From Phycisphaerales bacterium (GTDB lineage: Bacteria; Planctomycetota; Phycisphaerae; Phycisphaerales; UBA1924), in assembly GCA_028289195.1 (NCBI GenBank), contig JANQQR010000023.1, positions 124,001 through 188,000 on the forward strand: 64,000 nt of DNA, read 5' to 3'. Below are positions 45,910 to 56,774 of the stretch, piece after piece. The notes beneath the pieces were generated by a model. That model saw only the letters and a program-made list of their open reading frames with translations, was not told the DNA's origin and searched no databases. The translations under genes and the position numbers were made by a program. The stretch's first letter is position 1. Each line of letters begins with the position of its first letter.

Positions 45910-46588
45910 GGCGATCGACGAGTTCTGAGAGCGAGCCGACCTCGAGGTCCGGCGTCGCGTCGCTCTGCCCGCTGGCGCTCGCGCCTCCCCCGCTGCGATT
46001 CACCCACACCGTCGGGAACCCCATCGGCTTGGCGGGCGCCACGTCGTGGAACCGGCTCTCTGCGATGTGCAGGACCTGGCGCGGCTCGAGGCCCGACCGG
46101 GAGAGTATGTCGGTGAAATGCGCGGGCCCGGGCTTGTAGGAGCGCACCTGCTGGGCGGTCACAAGGTGATCGAGCTCCACTCCGAGGCAGGGCGATGTCG
46201 CCTCGAACAGGTCGTCGTCGATGTTGCTCAGGATGCCGATCCCGAATCTCCTCTTCAGTGCGCCGAGGCAGCCGGGCGTCTCCGCAAAGGCCGGCCAGTC
46301 GGCGATCGATTCGGCAAGCGCGTGCTCCTCGCCGGCATCGAGAGCGACTCCGAACAACCCGGCCATGCGCCGCATGTTCTCGGCGCACACGTCGCGATAG
46401 CTCATGTACGAGCCCGATTCGATGTCGCGCTCCTCGCGCGCGAACACTTCGATGATTTCGGCGTCGCCGGGCGATGCTCCGTGACGCTCGAGGACGGGGC
46501 GCACACCGGCGAGCAGGCCGCGCTCCCAGTCGACGAGGGTGCCGTAGCAGTCGAAGGTGCAGAGCTTGATCGCGCCGACGTCGATCAT
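45893..46588 (-). CDS. HAD-superfamily hydrolase, haloacid dehalogenase type II-like
   Basis: Protein of 231 residues with HAD motif I FDCYGTLVDW, motif II LSNIDDD, motif III lysine in SYKPGPAHF and motif IV HIAESRFHDVAPA. The order and cap suit 2-haloacid dehalogenase-like enzymes, although motif IV is ESRFHD. Substrate unknown. It is the last gene of a scoA-cupin-HAD cluster, 4 bases after the cupin stop. The ATG at 46588 gives a normal N-terminus. Confidence 0.85.
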   Translation of the reverse strand: MIDVGAIKLCTFDCYGTLVDWERGLLAGVRPVLERHGASPGDAEIIEVFAREERDIESGSYMSYRDVCAENMRRMAGLFGVALDAGEEHALAESIADWPAFAETPGCLGALKRRFGIGILSNIDDDLFEATSPCLGVELDHLVTAQQVRSYKPGPAHFTDILSRSGLEPRQVLHIAESRFHDVAPAKPMGFPTVWVNRSGGGASASGQSDATPDLEVGSLSELVDRLTAAG

Positions 46589-46592
46589 CTGG

Positions 46593-47063
46593 CTACAGGA
46601 TCTCGATGCCGTATTCCGGCGCGAGCGCCTCGAGCCGGGCGATCTGCTCGGGGGTGGGCGGCGGCGGCGTGCAGTCAAGATCCAGCGCCGGGACGCCGAT
46701 CGCCATAAGGTAGCGCTCGAAGCCGCCGGGCGTGACGTGGATCAGCGCTTCGACGATCTCGCCGGTTTCGTTCTGGAACCTGTGGGGCGTCCCGCGGGGC
46801 GCAACGGCGCTGCAGCCGGCGCTCAGGACGGTTTTCTCCTCGCCGATCCACAGCGAGAGATCGCCGGTCAGCACGTCGAAGCGTTCGTCTTCGTTGGCGT
46901 GGACGTGGAGCGGAGGCCCGCCCCCCGGGGCGATGCGCGCGAGCCACAGGGCGTAGGCGCCGTCGGTCTCGGCGGCGGTCGCGAGGAAGATGTACAGGTC
47001 GCCGACGACCCAGATCGCCTGGTGCTCGCCGCGCTGACGGACGAGGTCGGTGGCGTTGCTCAT
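46593..47063 (-). CDS. Cupin-domain protein
   Basis: Single-cupin protein of 156 residues with the metal-binding first motif ([17 protein letters not shown]) and second motif ([13 protein letters not shown]). Cupins of this form include dioxygenases and small-molecule binding proteins; the substrate is unknown. Its ATG overlaps the scoA TGA as ATGA, so it is translationally coupled to scoA and probably shares the same metabolic unit with the HAD gene. Confidence 0.85.
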   Translation of the reverse strand: MSNATDLVRQRGEHQAIWVVGDLYIFLATAAETDGAYALWLARIAPGGGPPLHVHANEDERFDVLTGDLSLWIGEEKTVLSAGCSAVAPRGTPHRFQNETGEIVEALIHVTPGGFERYLMAIGVPALDLDCTPPPPTPEQIARLEALAPEYGIEIL

Positions 47064-47788
47064 GGCTGGCGGACCGTGCGCTGCTCGATGCGTTTCTCGG
47101 GCGTGCCGACGACGATGGCATCGATGTAGCTGCCGGGCGTATGGATGTTGTCGGCGTCGAGGTCGCCGAGGCCGACCATCTCCTCGACCTCGACGATCGT
47201 GAAGTCGGCGGCGGTGGCCATCTCGGGGTTGAAGTTGCGGGCCGTCATCCGGAACTGGAGGTTGCCGAACGGATCGGCGCGCCAGGCCTTGACGAGCGCG
47301 AGGCTGCCCCACAGGCCGGTCTCCATGACGTACTCGCGGGTGCGCCCCTTGAACGTCATCTCCTGCACCGGTTTGCCTTCGGCGACGACGGTGCCGACGC
47401 CCGTGGGCGTGTAGAACGCGGGGATGCCCGCGCCGCCGGCGCGGACGCGCTCGGCGAGGGTGCCCTGGGGGTTGAACTCGACCTCTAGTTCGCCGGCGAG
47501 GAACTGGCGCTCGAATTCGGCGTTCTCACCGACGTACGAGCTGACCATCTTCCTTATCTGACGCGTCTGGAGCAGCAGGCCGAGGCCGAAGTCGTCGACG
47601 CCGGCGTTGTTGCTGACGCAGGTCAGGTCCTTCGCTCCCGAATCCCTCAGGGCGGCGATGAGGGCCTCGGGGATGCCGCAGAGCCCGAAGCCACCGACCA
47701 TGACTGTGATGCCGTCGGTCAGGTGGCCCAGTTCACGGGCCCTTGCGATGGCGTCTGTCGCGCTGCTGAATCGCTTGTCGATCGTCAT
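47060..47788 (-). CDS. scoA: 3-Oxoacid CoA-transferase subunit A
   Basis: Subunit of 242 residues with the family pattern [16 protein letters not shown] near the N-terminus, [23 protein letters not shown] in the middle, and [14 protein letters not shown]. It needs subunit B (42.6-43.3 kb) for activity. It heads a cluster with the cupin and HAD genes. The start at 47788 gives a standard N-terminus. Confidence 0.93.
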   Translation of the reverse strand: MTIDKRFSSATDAIARARELGHLTDGITVMVGGFGLCGIPEALIAALRDSGAKDLTCVSNNAGVDDFGLGLLLQTRQIRKMVSSYVGENAEFERQFLAGELEVEFNPQGTLAERVRAGGAGIPAFYTPTGVGTVVAEGKPVQEMTFKGRTREYVMETGLWGSLALVKAWRADPFGNLQFRMTARNFNPEMATAADFTIVEVEEMVGLGDLDADNIHTPGSYIDAIVVGTPEKRIEQRTVRQP

Positions 47789-48100
47789 AGGAGGGGCAGG
47801 ATACCACCCCGGCGGGGCGCGGCGTGTTTATCGGGCGGCGGGCGACCTGGCCGCATCCCTGATCCCCCTCGAACGCCTGAGACCTCCGACGCGCAGCCCA
47901 CAAGGCTTGCCCATCTCCCGGCTGTTCACTCGATCACCAGCGTTCGCCGGATGCCCCCACGGGTTCATCCCGGCGCGCGGGTTCGATCGAACCACTCGAT
48001 TCGTTGCTCGGTGCGTGTCTGCATTGGACTGTTGACGTGCCGCCCGTGAGCACCGGGTGGCATGAGCACAGACACAACACCGACAAGAAACGAGCGACAA
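47789..48100. promoter_or_regulatory. Intergenic region scoA / fibro-slime gene
   Basis: These 312 bases separate two divergent genes and contain no credible coding sequence. A perfect 14-bp palindrome GGTTCGATCGAACC at 47980-47993 is a candidate operator. TTGACG at about 48032 could be a -35 box, but no -10 is clear. The remainder is GC-rich without recognised structure. Confidence 0.4.
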
Positions 48101-49564
48101 ATGAAAACGCACCGCCTGACCGCCACCGCTCTCGGCTGCCTCCTCATTGTTGGCACCACTTCAGGAATCGCCTCGGGGCAGTCCTCCGTCACCGTGATGT
48201 CCACCGTGCGAGACTTCCAGCAAAGCCATCCCGACTTCGGCCTCTCCGGGTTCGCGTTCCAAAACGCCGGAAACGTGGCGCTCGCGCCCGATGCGTCCGG
48301 CGACCCGACGTTCACCGGCGGCGGCTTCGAGGTCGCGATGCAGTGGTACGAACGCAACGGGAACGAGATCGCCCCGCACCTCTACAACCTCGGGGCCGAG
48401 GGCCAGGTGAACCTCGTCAATCCGCCCTCGATCTCCAACAACCCGACGATCGACAGCTACAGCCCGGGCTTCGGCCCGTACGACCCGGTTACCAACGCCG
48501 GGCCGATGCCGAACATCGTGAGCGGCGCGGCGATGCCGGTCGTCCCGCCCGAGCCCGCGCTCCCTTACACCAAGGACATCATGCTCAGCGGCAACGCCAC
48601 CACGCTCATGACCGCGAGCGTCCATTGCGAGACCTTCGTCCTCCAGACGAATCACGAGATGATCGTCCAGGGAGACCTGACGATCATTGCCGATGCCAAG
48701 TTCAACGTCGAGAACTACAGCGAGATCGTGATCCCGGACGGCTCCTCGCTCACCGTCTATGTCAAGGGCGACGCGGTCATCCAGAACAACGTGAGCGTGA
48801 ACACGAACAGCGCCGACCACACCCGCCTGGTGATCTACAACATCAGCCCCGACAAGCCGATGGTCGTCGAGAACAAAACGCACATCTACGCCTCGCTGAT
48901 CTCACCAACCGCCCCGCTCATCATCAAGAACACCGGCGATTTCTACGGCACCGTCACCGCTCGGGATCTGGACATCTCGAACAGCGCGGGCCTGCACATC
49001 GCGGCCACCGGGGGCGGCAACTGCTACGCCCTCGCCGACACCGCGGGCAGCGCCGGAGCCGGAGCAACCGGATCGATCACCAGCGCCGCAACCTTCAGCC
49101 AGTGGTTCAAGACGGTCCCCTCGATCAACGCCGACGCGCGGATCCCCATCACTTTCGTGGACGACGGGACCGGCGTGCTCGAGTTCTCCGAGGCCGACTT
49201 CGCCCCGATCAACGGCAAACTCTACGGCAACGAGGGCGACTCCGAGAACCGCAACTTCACGATGGAGTTCGACGCCCAGTTCACGAACAGCGCGTGCGCC
49301 GGCGGTTTCTTCGAGTTCCGCGGCGACGGTGACGTCTGGGTGTACATCGACAATCAGCTGGTCATCGATCTCGCGGGCCCGCAGTCCGGCGGTCACCAGT
49401 ACATCGACATCGATCGCCTCGGCCTGACCGACGGCGCAGCGCACAAGCTCCGCTTCCGGTACGCCCAGCGCGAGCCGGGCGCCGCCCCGTTCCAGATCCG
49501 CACCAACCTCCCGCTGCGCAGCGACCTGGACATCCAGCGCCCGTCCATGTCGTTCTACGACTGA
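48101..49564 (+). CDS. Exported fibro-slime domain protein
   Basis: Secreted protein of 487 residues. Signal peptide MKTHRLTATALGCLL... ends around residue 28. The middle (about 160-310) looks like a repetitive beta-helix with many Asn/Val/Ile turns, seen in PilX/DUF7305-type surface proteins. The C-terminal part has the fibro-slime features FFEFRGDGDVWVYIDNQLV and GGHQYIDIDRLGL. Such proteins are expected at the cell surface or in extracellular fibres. ATG 48101 is preferred to 48062 because it places the signal peptide at the N-terminus. A terminator follows. Confidence 0.83.
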   Translation: MKTHRLTATALGCLLIVGTTSGIASGQSSVTVMSTVRDFQQSHPDFGLSGFAFQNAGNVALAPDASGDPTFTGGGFEVAMQWYERNGNEIAPHLYNLGAEGQVNLVNPPSISNNPTIDSYSPGFGPYDPVTNAGPMPNIVSGAAMPVVPPEPALPYTKDIMLSGNATTLMTASVHCETFVLQTNHEMIVQGDLTIIADAKFNVENYSEIVIPDGSSLTVYVKGDAVIQNNVSVNTNSADHTRLVIYNISPDKPMVVENKTHIYASLISPTAPLIIKNTGDFYGTVTARDLDISNSAGLHIAATGGGNCYALADTAGSAGAGATGSITSAATFSQWFKTVPSINADARIPITFVDDGTGVLEFSEADFAPINGKLYGNEGDSENRNFTMEFDAQFTNSACAGGFFEFRGDGDVWVYIDNQLVIDLAGPQSGGHQYIDIDRLGLTDGAAHKLRFRYAQREPGAAPFQIRTNLPLRSDLDIQRPSMSFYD

Positions 49565-49681
49565 TCAGCACCCCCGAGCGACGGGAGCGGGCCGGGCCAT
49601 GAGCCGGGTCCGGTTCGCTCCCCCGCTTTACGAATCACCCAGCCGGCGCGCACAGCCGGCGCACAACACGCATGTGCTCTT

Positions 49682-49735
49682 GCACCCTCTCCTCTCGCGA
49701 TTCCTTCCCCGCGGGGGAGGGGGTGCGTCTTTTTT
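49682..49735 (+). terminator. Intrinsic terminator after the fibro-slime gene
   Basis: A stem of about 13 pairs with some G-T wobbles (GCACCCTCTCCTC paired with GGGGAGGGGGTGC) is followed by TCTTTTTT (T6 at 49730-49735). Confidence 0.75.
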
Positions 49736-49762
49736 CGGATTGCAAATACGAGCCGTGCTCGA

Positions 49763-50116
49763 TCAGCCCTCGGCGCCCTCGCCGATCTGCAGGCTGGCGA
49801 TGGCCGTGGCCTTGTCGGGCGTGAACTCGAAGACCTTGTCGAGGCCCGTGAGCAGCATGATCGACCACACGCCGTCGGCGACGCTGGCGAGCTTCATGAC
49901 GCGGGCGGTCTCGATCAGTCGCCGGCGCACGCGCAGGAGCTGGGCGATGTTTGACGAGTTGAGATAGCTCACGTCGCCCATGTTCAGGACGACGTTGGGC
50001 ACCTGGTCGGAGGCCCGCTCGGCGAGCTGGTTGTGGAGCTCGTTGAGCTCTTCGCTCAGGTCGGGCTCGTCCCTCAGGTCGCACACCACAATGTTCTCTG
50101 ACCAATCGCTGGGCAT
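49763..50116 (-). CDS. STAS-domain protein (anti-anti-sigma-like)
   Basis: Protein of 117 residues with a SpoIIAA-type STAS fold. The site usually phosphorylated is in the loop VSYLNSSNIAQLL, with two serines available. It could relieve an anti-sigma/kinase partner, but no RsbW-like kinase is next to it. The ATG at 50116 has GGAG 9 bases upstream and gives a normal length. Partner unknown. Confidence 0.82.
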   Translation of the reverse strand: MPSDWSENIVVCDLRDEPDLSEELNELHNQLAERASDQVPNVVLNMGDVSYLNSSNIAQLLRVRRRLIETARVMKLASVADGVWSIMLLTGLDKVFEFTPDKATAIASLQIGEGAEG

Positions 50117-50185
50117 CGTCTGGGCTCCGCTCGTGCCTCGCCGTGTTCCTGGGTCAAATCTACCAGACCGGCGCGCCCTGCGCAC

Positions 50186-50218
50186 AAACAGAGCCGCACC
50201 CGGCCGGGCGCGGCTCTG
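50186..50218 (-). terminator. Weak intrinsic terminator of the A-type carrier gene
   Basis: On the minus strand a 9-bp perfect stem CAGAGCCGC/GCGGCTCTG with a 12-base loop is followed by TTTGTG. The T-run is short, so termination may be partial. Confidence 0.5.
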
Positions 50219-50242
50219 AGAAAGGGCTGGATTCGGGCGGGA

Positions 50243-50575
50243 TCAGGCCTGGAAGCTGGAGCCGCAGCCGCAGGTGCTGGAGGCGTTGGGGTTCTTGAAG
50301 ACGAACCCGCGTCCCATGATCTCGTCCTTGAAGTCGATCTCGGTGCCGTTGAGGTAGAGCAGGCTCTTGGGGTCGCAGATGACCTTGACGCCGTGCTGGC
50401 TGAACTCCTCGTCGGTGTCGCGGTGGCTCTCGGTGAGATCGAGCACGTAGCTGAAGCCGGAGCAGCCCCCGCCCTTGACGCCCACGCGAAGGCGGACGGC
50501 CTCGGAGTCGAGCTCCTGCTGGTCGATGATCGTCTTGATCTCTCTGGCGGCGGTTTCGCTCAACTGGATGGTCAT
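50243..50575 (-). CDS. erpA: A-type iron-sulfur carrier protein (ErpA/IscA family)
   Basis: Protein of 110 residues with the three cluster-binding cysteines in GGGCSGF and the C-terminal CGCG. It passes Fe-S clusters from the scaffold to target proteins. It is about 3.5 kb from iscSU, on the other strand, with gyrA between. Which A-type paralogue it is (IscA, ErpA or SufA) is not decided by sequence alone. Confidence 0.9.
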   Translation of the reverse strand: MTIQLSETAAREIKTIIDQQELDSEAVRLRVGVKGGGCSGFSYVLDLTESHRDTDEEFSQHGVKVICDPKSLLYLNGTEIDFKDEIMGRGFVFKNPNASSTCGCGSSFQA

Positions 50576-50696
50576 GCTGCGATCGTCTCCGTCGTGAGGC
50601 GTGGGTTCGGGCCGGATGCCGTTTCCATCGGCGGATCCTGCATCCGGCGGGGAATAGTACGCACGCCGGAGCGTCCGGGCACGCGGATCGGGGTTT

Positions 50697-53378
<2,682 letters not shown>

Positions 53379-53472
53379 GTAGGGGTCCTCGGGGCGTCGG
53401 TCGCGCGTCGGGCCTTCCGGTGGTCCGACGCAAGCGAGCATTGTAGCGGACCCCGGCCGAGCGAATCGCTCC

Positions 53473-53853
53473 GTGCTGCCCCGGAGACGAGCGACCGGCG
53501 AGGCCACGGGGGGGTTCGCGGCGCCCGTGAATTCCGAGCTCGCGGGCGCCTGGAGCCTTGCCGGGCAGGTGCAGTTCGACTGGGCCGAAGAGGAAGACGG
53601 CGACGGCGTCGAGTCGTTCTTCTCGCACGCGCCGGTCCTCAGCCGCGCGATCGCCGGTGGTCTGAGCGGATATCTCGACTACTCCGCAGAGGCCGGCGTC
53701 GGGCACGGCAATGACCTGAGCCCGCTGCTGTCGGCCGGTCTGGTCTACGAACTCAATCCCGACACGCTGTTCGACGTCGCGCTGCTCGTCGGGCTCGACA
53801 ACGGCGATCTGCCGGATCTCGCTTTGTTCGCGGGCATGACGATCCGGTTCTAG
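53473..53853 (+). pseudogene. 3' remnant of an outer-membrane transporter/porin gene
   Basis: About 126 codons remain, resembling only the C-terminal strands of the Phenol_MetA_deg/transporter outer-membrane family: alternating beta pattern, SHAPVLSRAIAGGLSGYLD, and a terminal phenylalanine (MTIRF), typical of beta-barrels. The family is normally 250-300 residues with a signal peptide; both are missing because gyrA's 5' end lies directly upstream. No good start codon or Shine-Dalgarno is present. Confidence 0.6.
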
Positions 53854-54073
53854 GGGCGCAGGAGCGGCCCGGCCGCGAGGCTCGGGCGCCCCGGCGTCCA
53901 TCCGGGCCGAGGAGACCAGGGCTCGGGGCTGGCCCTTGTTGAAACCCGTTCTCAATCAGGCGACACTGGATGGGCGAGTGCCTAGACTGGAATCGTTCTA
54001 GGCAAGGAATCGCCCCAGCGCCGACTCCGAGACCTCTACTATCACGAACCCACCCGGGAGGAGACCCCTGCCG
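53854..54073 (+). promoter_or_regulatory. iscS upstream region with two inverted repeats
   Basis: TGCCTAGA (53979-53986) and its exact complement TCTAGGCA (53997-54004) are 10 bases apart. A second imperfect repeat TTGAAACC-C-GTTCTCAA (53939-53955) matches at 6 of 8 positions. Their place upstream of iscSU makes them candidates for regulator sites, but the regulator is unknown and no iscR gene is in the window. Confidence 0.5.
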
Positions 54074-55309
54074 ATGCCCGATCTGCCGATCTATCTCGAC
54101 AATGCCGCCACGACCCGCTGCGATCCTCGCGTGGTCGAAGAGATGCTGCCCTACTTCACCGAGACCTACGGCAACGCCGGGTCGCGGAACCACAAGTTCG
54201 GGTGGGACGCCGAGGCGGGCATCGACAAGGCCCGCGAGCGCGCGGCGTCTCTCATCGGTGCGCAGCCCAAGGAGATCATCTTCACGTCGGGCTCGACCGA
54301 GGGGAACAACCTGGCGATCAAGGGCGTCGCCGAGATGTACTCCAAGGCGCCGGCCGGCAGCGAGAAGCGCGGCCACATCATCACGGCGATCCACGAGCAC
54401 AAGGCGGTGCTCGATCCGGTGAAGCGTCTGCAGAAGCAGGGCTTCGAGGTCACGATGCTCGAGCCCGGGCAGGACGGGCTGATCACCGCTGAGATGGTGA
54501 AAGACGCCCTCCGCGAGGACACGATCCTCGTGACGATCATGTGGGCCAACAACGAGATCGGGACGATCAACCCGGTCCCGGAGATCGGCAAGATCGTCAA
54601 GGCCCACGGCGCCATCTTCCACACCGACGCCACGCAGTGGGTCGGCAAGATGCCGACGAACGTCGACACCGACAGCATCGATCTGCTGACATGGTCCGGA
54701 CACAAGATCTTCGGTCCCAAGGGCATCGGCGCCCTGTACGTGCGCCGTCGCAAGCCCCGCGTGCGCCTGACGGCGCAGATCGAGGGCGGCGGCCAGGAGC
54801 GTGGCTACCGTTCGGGCACGCACAACGTGCCCGGGATCGTGGGATTCGGCAAGGCCTGCGAGCTGTGCGCCGAGGAGATGGACTCCGAGCGCGATCGCCT
54901 GCTGGCGCTGCGCCAGAAGCTCGAGAGCGAACTCAAGAGCCGCATCGACGTCTGCGAAGTCAACGGCCACGCAGAGCGCCGCATGCCGAACATGACCAAC
55001 ATCTCGTTCGGCTTCGTCGAGGGCGAAGGCCTGATGATGAAGATCAAGGACATCGCCTGCTCGTCGGGCTCCGCCTGCACGAGCGCCTCGCTCGAGCCGT
55101 CGTACGTGCTCAAGGCGCTCGGTGTCGGCGACGAACTCGCCCACTCCTCGCTGCGTTTGTCGATGGGCCGCTTCACGACCGCGGAGGAAATCGACTACGC
55201 GATCAACGAGATCACCGACGCGGTGCTCCACCTGCGGAAGCTCAGCCCGCTGTACGACATGCACATGGAAGGCATCGACATCTCCACCATCGAGTGGGCG
55301 TCGCACTGA
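54074..55309 (+). CDS. iscS: Cysteine desulfurase IscS
   Basis: PLP enzyme of 411 residues that takes sulfur from cysteine. It has the N-terminal IYLDNAATTRCDP, PLP lysine in TWSGHKIFGPKG, and the reactive cysteine in CSSGSACTS in the longer flexible loop typical of IscS/NifS. iscU follows after 48 bases on the same strand. The set lacks iscR, hscBA and fdx. Confidence 0.96.
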   Translation: MPDLPIYLDNAATTRCDPRVVEEMLPYFTETYGNAGSRNHKFGWDAEAGIDKARERAASLIGAQPKEIIFTSGSTEGNNLAIKGVAEMYSKAPAGSEKRGHIITAIHEHKAVLDPVKRLQKQGFEVTMLEPGQDGLITAEMVKDALREDTILVTIMWANNEIGTINPVPEIGKIVKAHGAIFHTDATQWVGKMPTNVDTDSIDLLTWSGHKIFGPKGIGALYVRRRKPRVRLTAQIEGGGQERGYRSGTHNVPGIVGFGKACELCAEEMDSERDRLLALRQKLESELKSRIDVCEVNGHAERRMPNMTNISFGFVEGEGLMMKIKDIACSSGSACTSASLEPSYVLKALGVGDELAHSSLRLSMGRFTTAEEIDYAINEITDAVLHLRKLSPLYDMHMEGIDISTIEWASH

Positions 55310-55357
55310 TTCTCGGGTCCGGAACCAGAACGACTCGCTGAAAGAGAAACCACAGCA

Positions 55358-55786
55358 ATGGCATACTCACCCAAAGTCATCGATCACTACGAGAACCCGC
55401 GGAACGTCGGAAACTTCGGCTCCACGGCGGACGTCAAGAAAGACAGCGCCATCGGTGTCGGCGTGGTCGGCGCCCCCGAGTGCGGCGACGTCATGCAGAT
55501 GCAGATCAAGGTGAACCCCGAGACCAAGAAGATCGAGGACGCCAAGTTCAAGTGCTTCGGGTGCGGCTCGGCGATCGCCTCGTCGTCGCTCGCGACCGAG
55601 TGGCTCAAGGGCCAGACACTCGACGAGGCGCTCGAGATCAAGAACACGGACATCGTCGAGGAACTCAGCCTGCCTCCGGTGAAGATCCACTGCTCGGTGC
55701 TCGCCGAGGACGCGATCCGCAGCGCGATCAAGGACTACAAGACGAAGAACAACATCGCGGAAGAGCAAGCGGCTCACTCGCACTAA
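55358..55786 (+). CDS. iscU: Iron-sulfur cluster scaffold IscU
   Basis: Scaffold protein of 142 residues with the three cluster ligands in APECGDVM, KCFGCGSAIAS and IHCSVLAEDAI, the aspartate of CGD, and the chaperone-recognition LPPVK. N-terminus MAYSPKVIDHYENPRN is canonical. The short C-terminal AHSH tail is extra. It forms a two-gene operon with iscS and ends in a strong terminator. Confidence 0.96.
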   Translation: MAYSPKVIDHYENPRNVGNFGSTADVKKDSAIGVGVVGAPECGDVMQMQIKVNPETKKIEDAKFKCFGCGSAIASSSLATEWLKGQTLDEALEIKNTDIVEELSLPPVKIHCSVLAEDAIRSAIKDYKTKNNIAEEQAAHSH

Positions 55787-55810
55787 ATCTCTGATTCTCA
55801 GCGACTTACA

Positions 55811-55837
55811 CCGCCCCTCCCGAGGGGCGGTTTTTTT
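55811..55837 (+). terminator. Intrinsic terminator of iscSU
   Basis: A perfect 8-bp stem CCGCCCCT/AGGGGCGG with a 4-base loop is directly followed by seven T residues (55831-55837). It starts 24 bases after the iscU stop. Confidence 0.92.
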
Positions 55838-56042
55838 GTGCCGCCCGAATCCGGCCGGTGGCGACGTCCGAAATCTCTCTCAGACAAGACACCTCCTCGC
55901 TCGGCAGCCAGCGACATCCGTCGAGCGACTCCCGGGGATAGATCACCCCCATCACCACCCCCACGGGCCTTGGTGGCACCCGCCGCCAAGGCTCTTTTCC
56001 TGCGCGGACCACGCCACGGGACGCCCAACTACGATCCGACCG

Positions 56043-56774
56043 ATGGCGCGTCGACTCACCCCCGAACTCATGGACGACCCGGATGCTTCGCGCGAGGAAC
56101 TCGACCGGTCCCTGGGGTTCATCCGTGCGATCAACCGACGCCTCGGTGGAACGAGCGCCGCGATTCGGCATCTGGCGCGATGGGGATCGGCCTGGACCCG
56201 CGGAGAGCCGGTCAGCGTGCTCGATGTCGCGACCGGCTCGGCGGACATCCCGGTCGCGATCCGGCGATGGGGTCTGGAGCGTGGGCTCGATGTCCGTATC
56301 ACCGGCGTCGATCTCCACGAGACCACGCTCGACCTGGCGCGGGAACACGTCGTCCGTGAGTCGGAGTCCGACCCGCGTATCGCTGATGGCATCGAGCTCC
56401 GGCACGCCGACGCGCGCGACCTCGTGGGCATCCACGGGGCGCTGAGCTTCGATTACGTCCATGCGGGCATGTTCCTCCATCATCTGCCCGAGATCGAGGT
56501 GCTCACGGTGCTCCGAGTCATGGAACGCCTCGCCAGGCGCGGGATCATCTGGAACGACCTGACGCGATCGGGTGTTGCCTGCTTCGGGATCAAGCTCCTG
56601 ACGCTGGGCAAGCCCGAAATGGTCCGGCACGACGCACGCGTGAGCGTCGAAGCGGGGTTCACGAAGCGCGAAGTGCTCGACATCGCGCGCCGGCTCGAGC
56701 TGCACACCTGGTGCCGCTTCGAGTCGAGCTTCCTCACCCAGCGCTTCACGCTCGCGGGGGAGAAGCCGCTGTGA
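56043..56774 (+). CDS. Class I SAM-dependent methyltransferase
   Basis: Protein of 243 residues with motif I VLDVATGSADIP, followed by the acidic GVDLHE and HHLPEIEVLTVLR of small-molecule methyltransferases. Together with the next gene it resembles methyltransferase/oxidoreductase pairs found beside type III polyketide synthases in planctomycetes, but no such synthase is in the window. The TGA overlaps the GTG of the next gene (GTGA). Substrate unknown. Confidence 0.85.
   Translation: MARRLTPELMDDPDASREELDRSLGFIRAINRRLGGTSAAIRHLARWGSAWTRGEPVSVLDVATGSADIPVAIRRWGLERGLDVRITGVDLHETTLDLAREHVVRESESDPRIADGIELRHADARDLVGIHGALSFDYVHAGMFLHHLPEIEVLTVLRVMERLARRGIIWNDLTRSGVACFGIKLLTLGKPEMVRHDARVSVEAGFTKREVLDIARRLELHTWCRFESSFLTQRFTLAGEKPL

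Noticed and set aside
47960..48000. tRNA-like GGTTCGATCGAACC
   Set aside because: No acceptor, anticodon or D arm could be built around it; it is a simple palindrome.
49763..50116. Sigma-regulator system with the STAS gene
   Set aside because: No kinase, phosphatase or sigma gene is adjacent; the ECF operon lies 13 kb away and is of another type, so no link is claimed.
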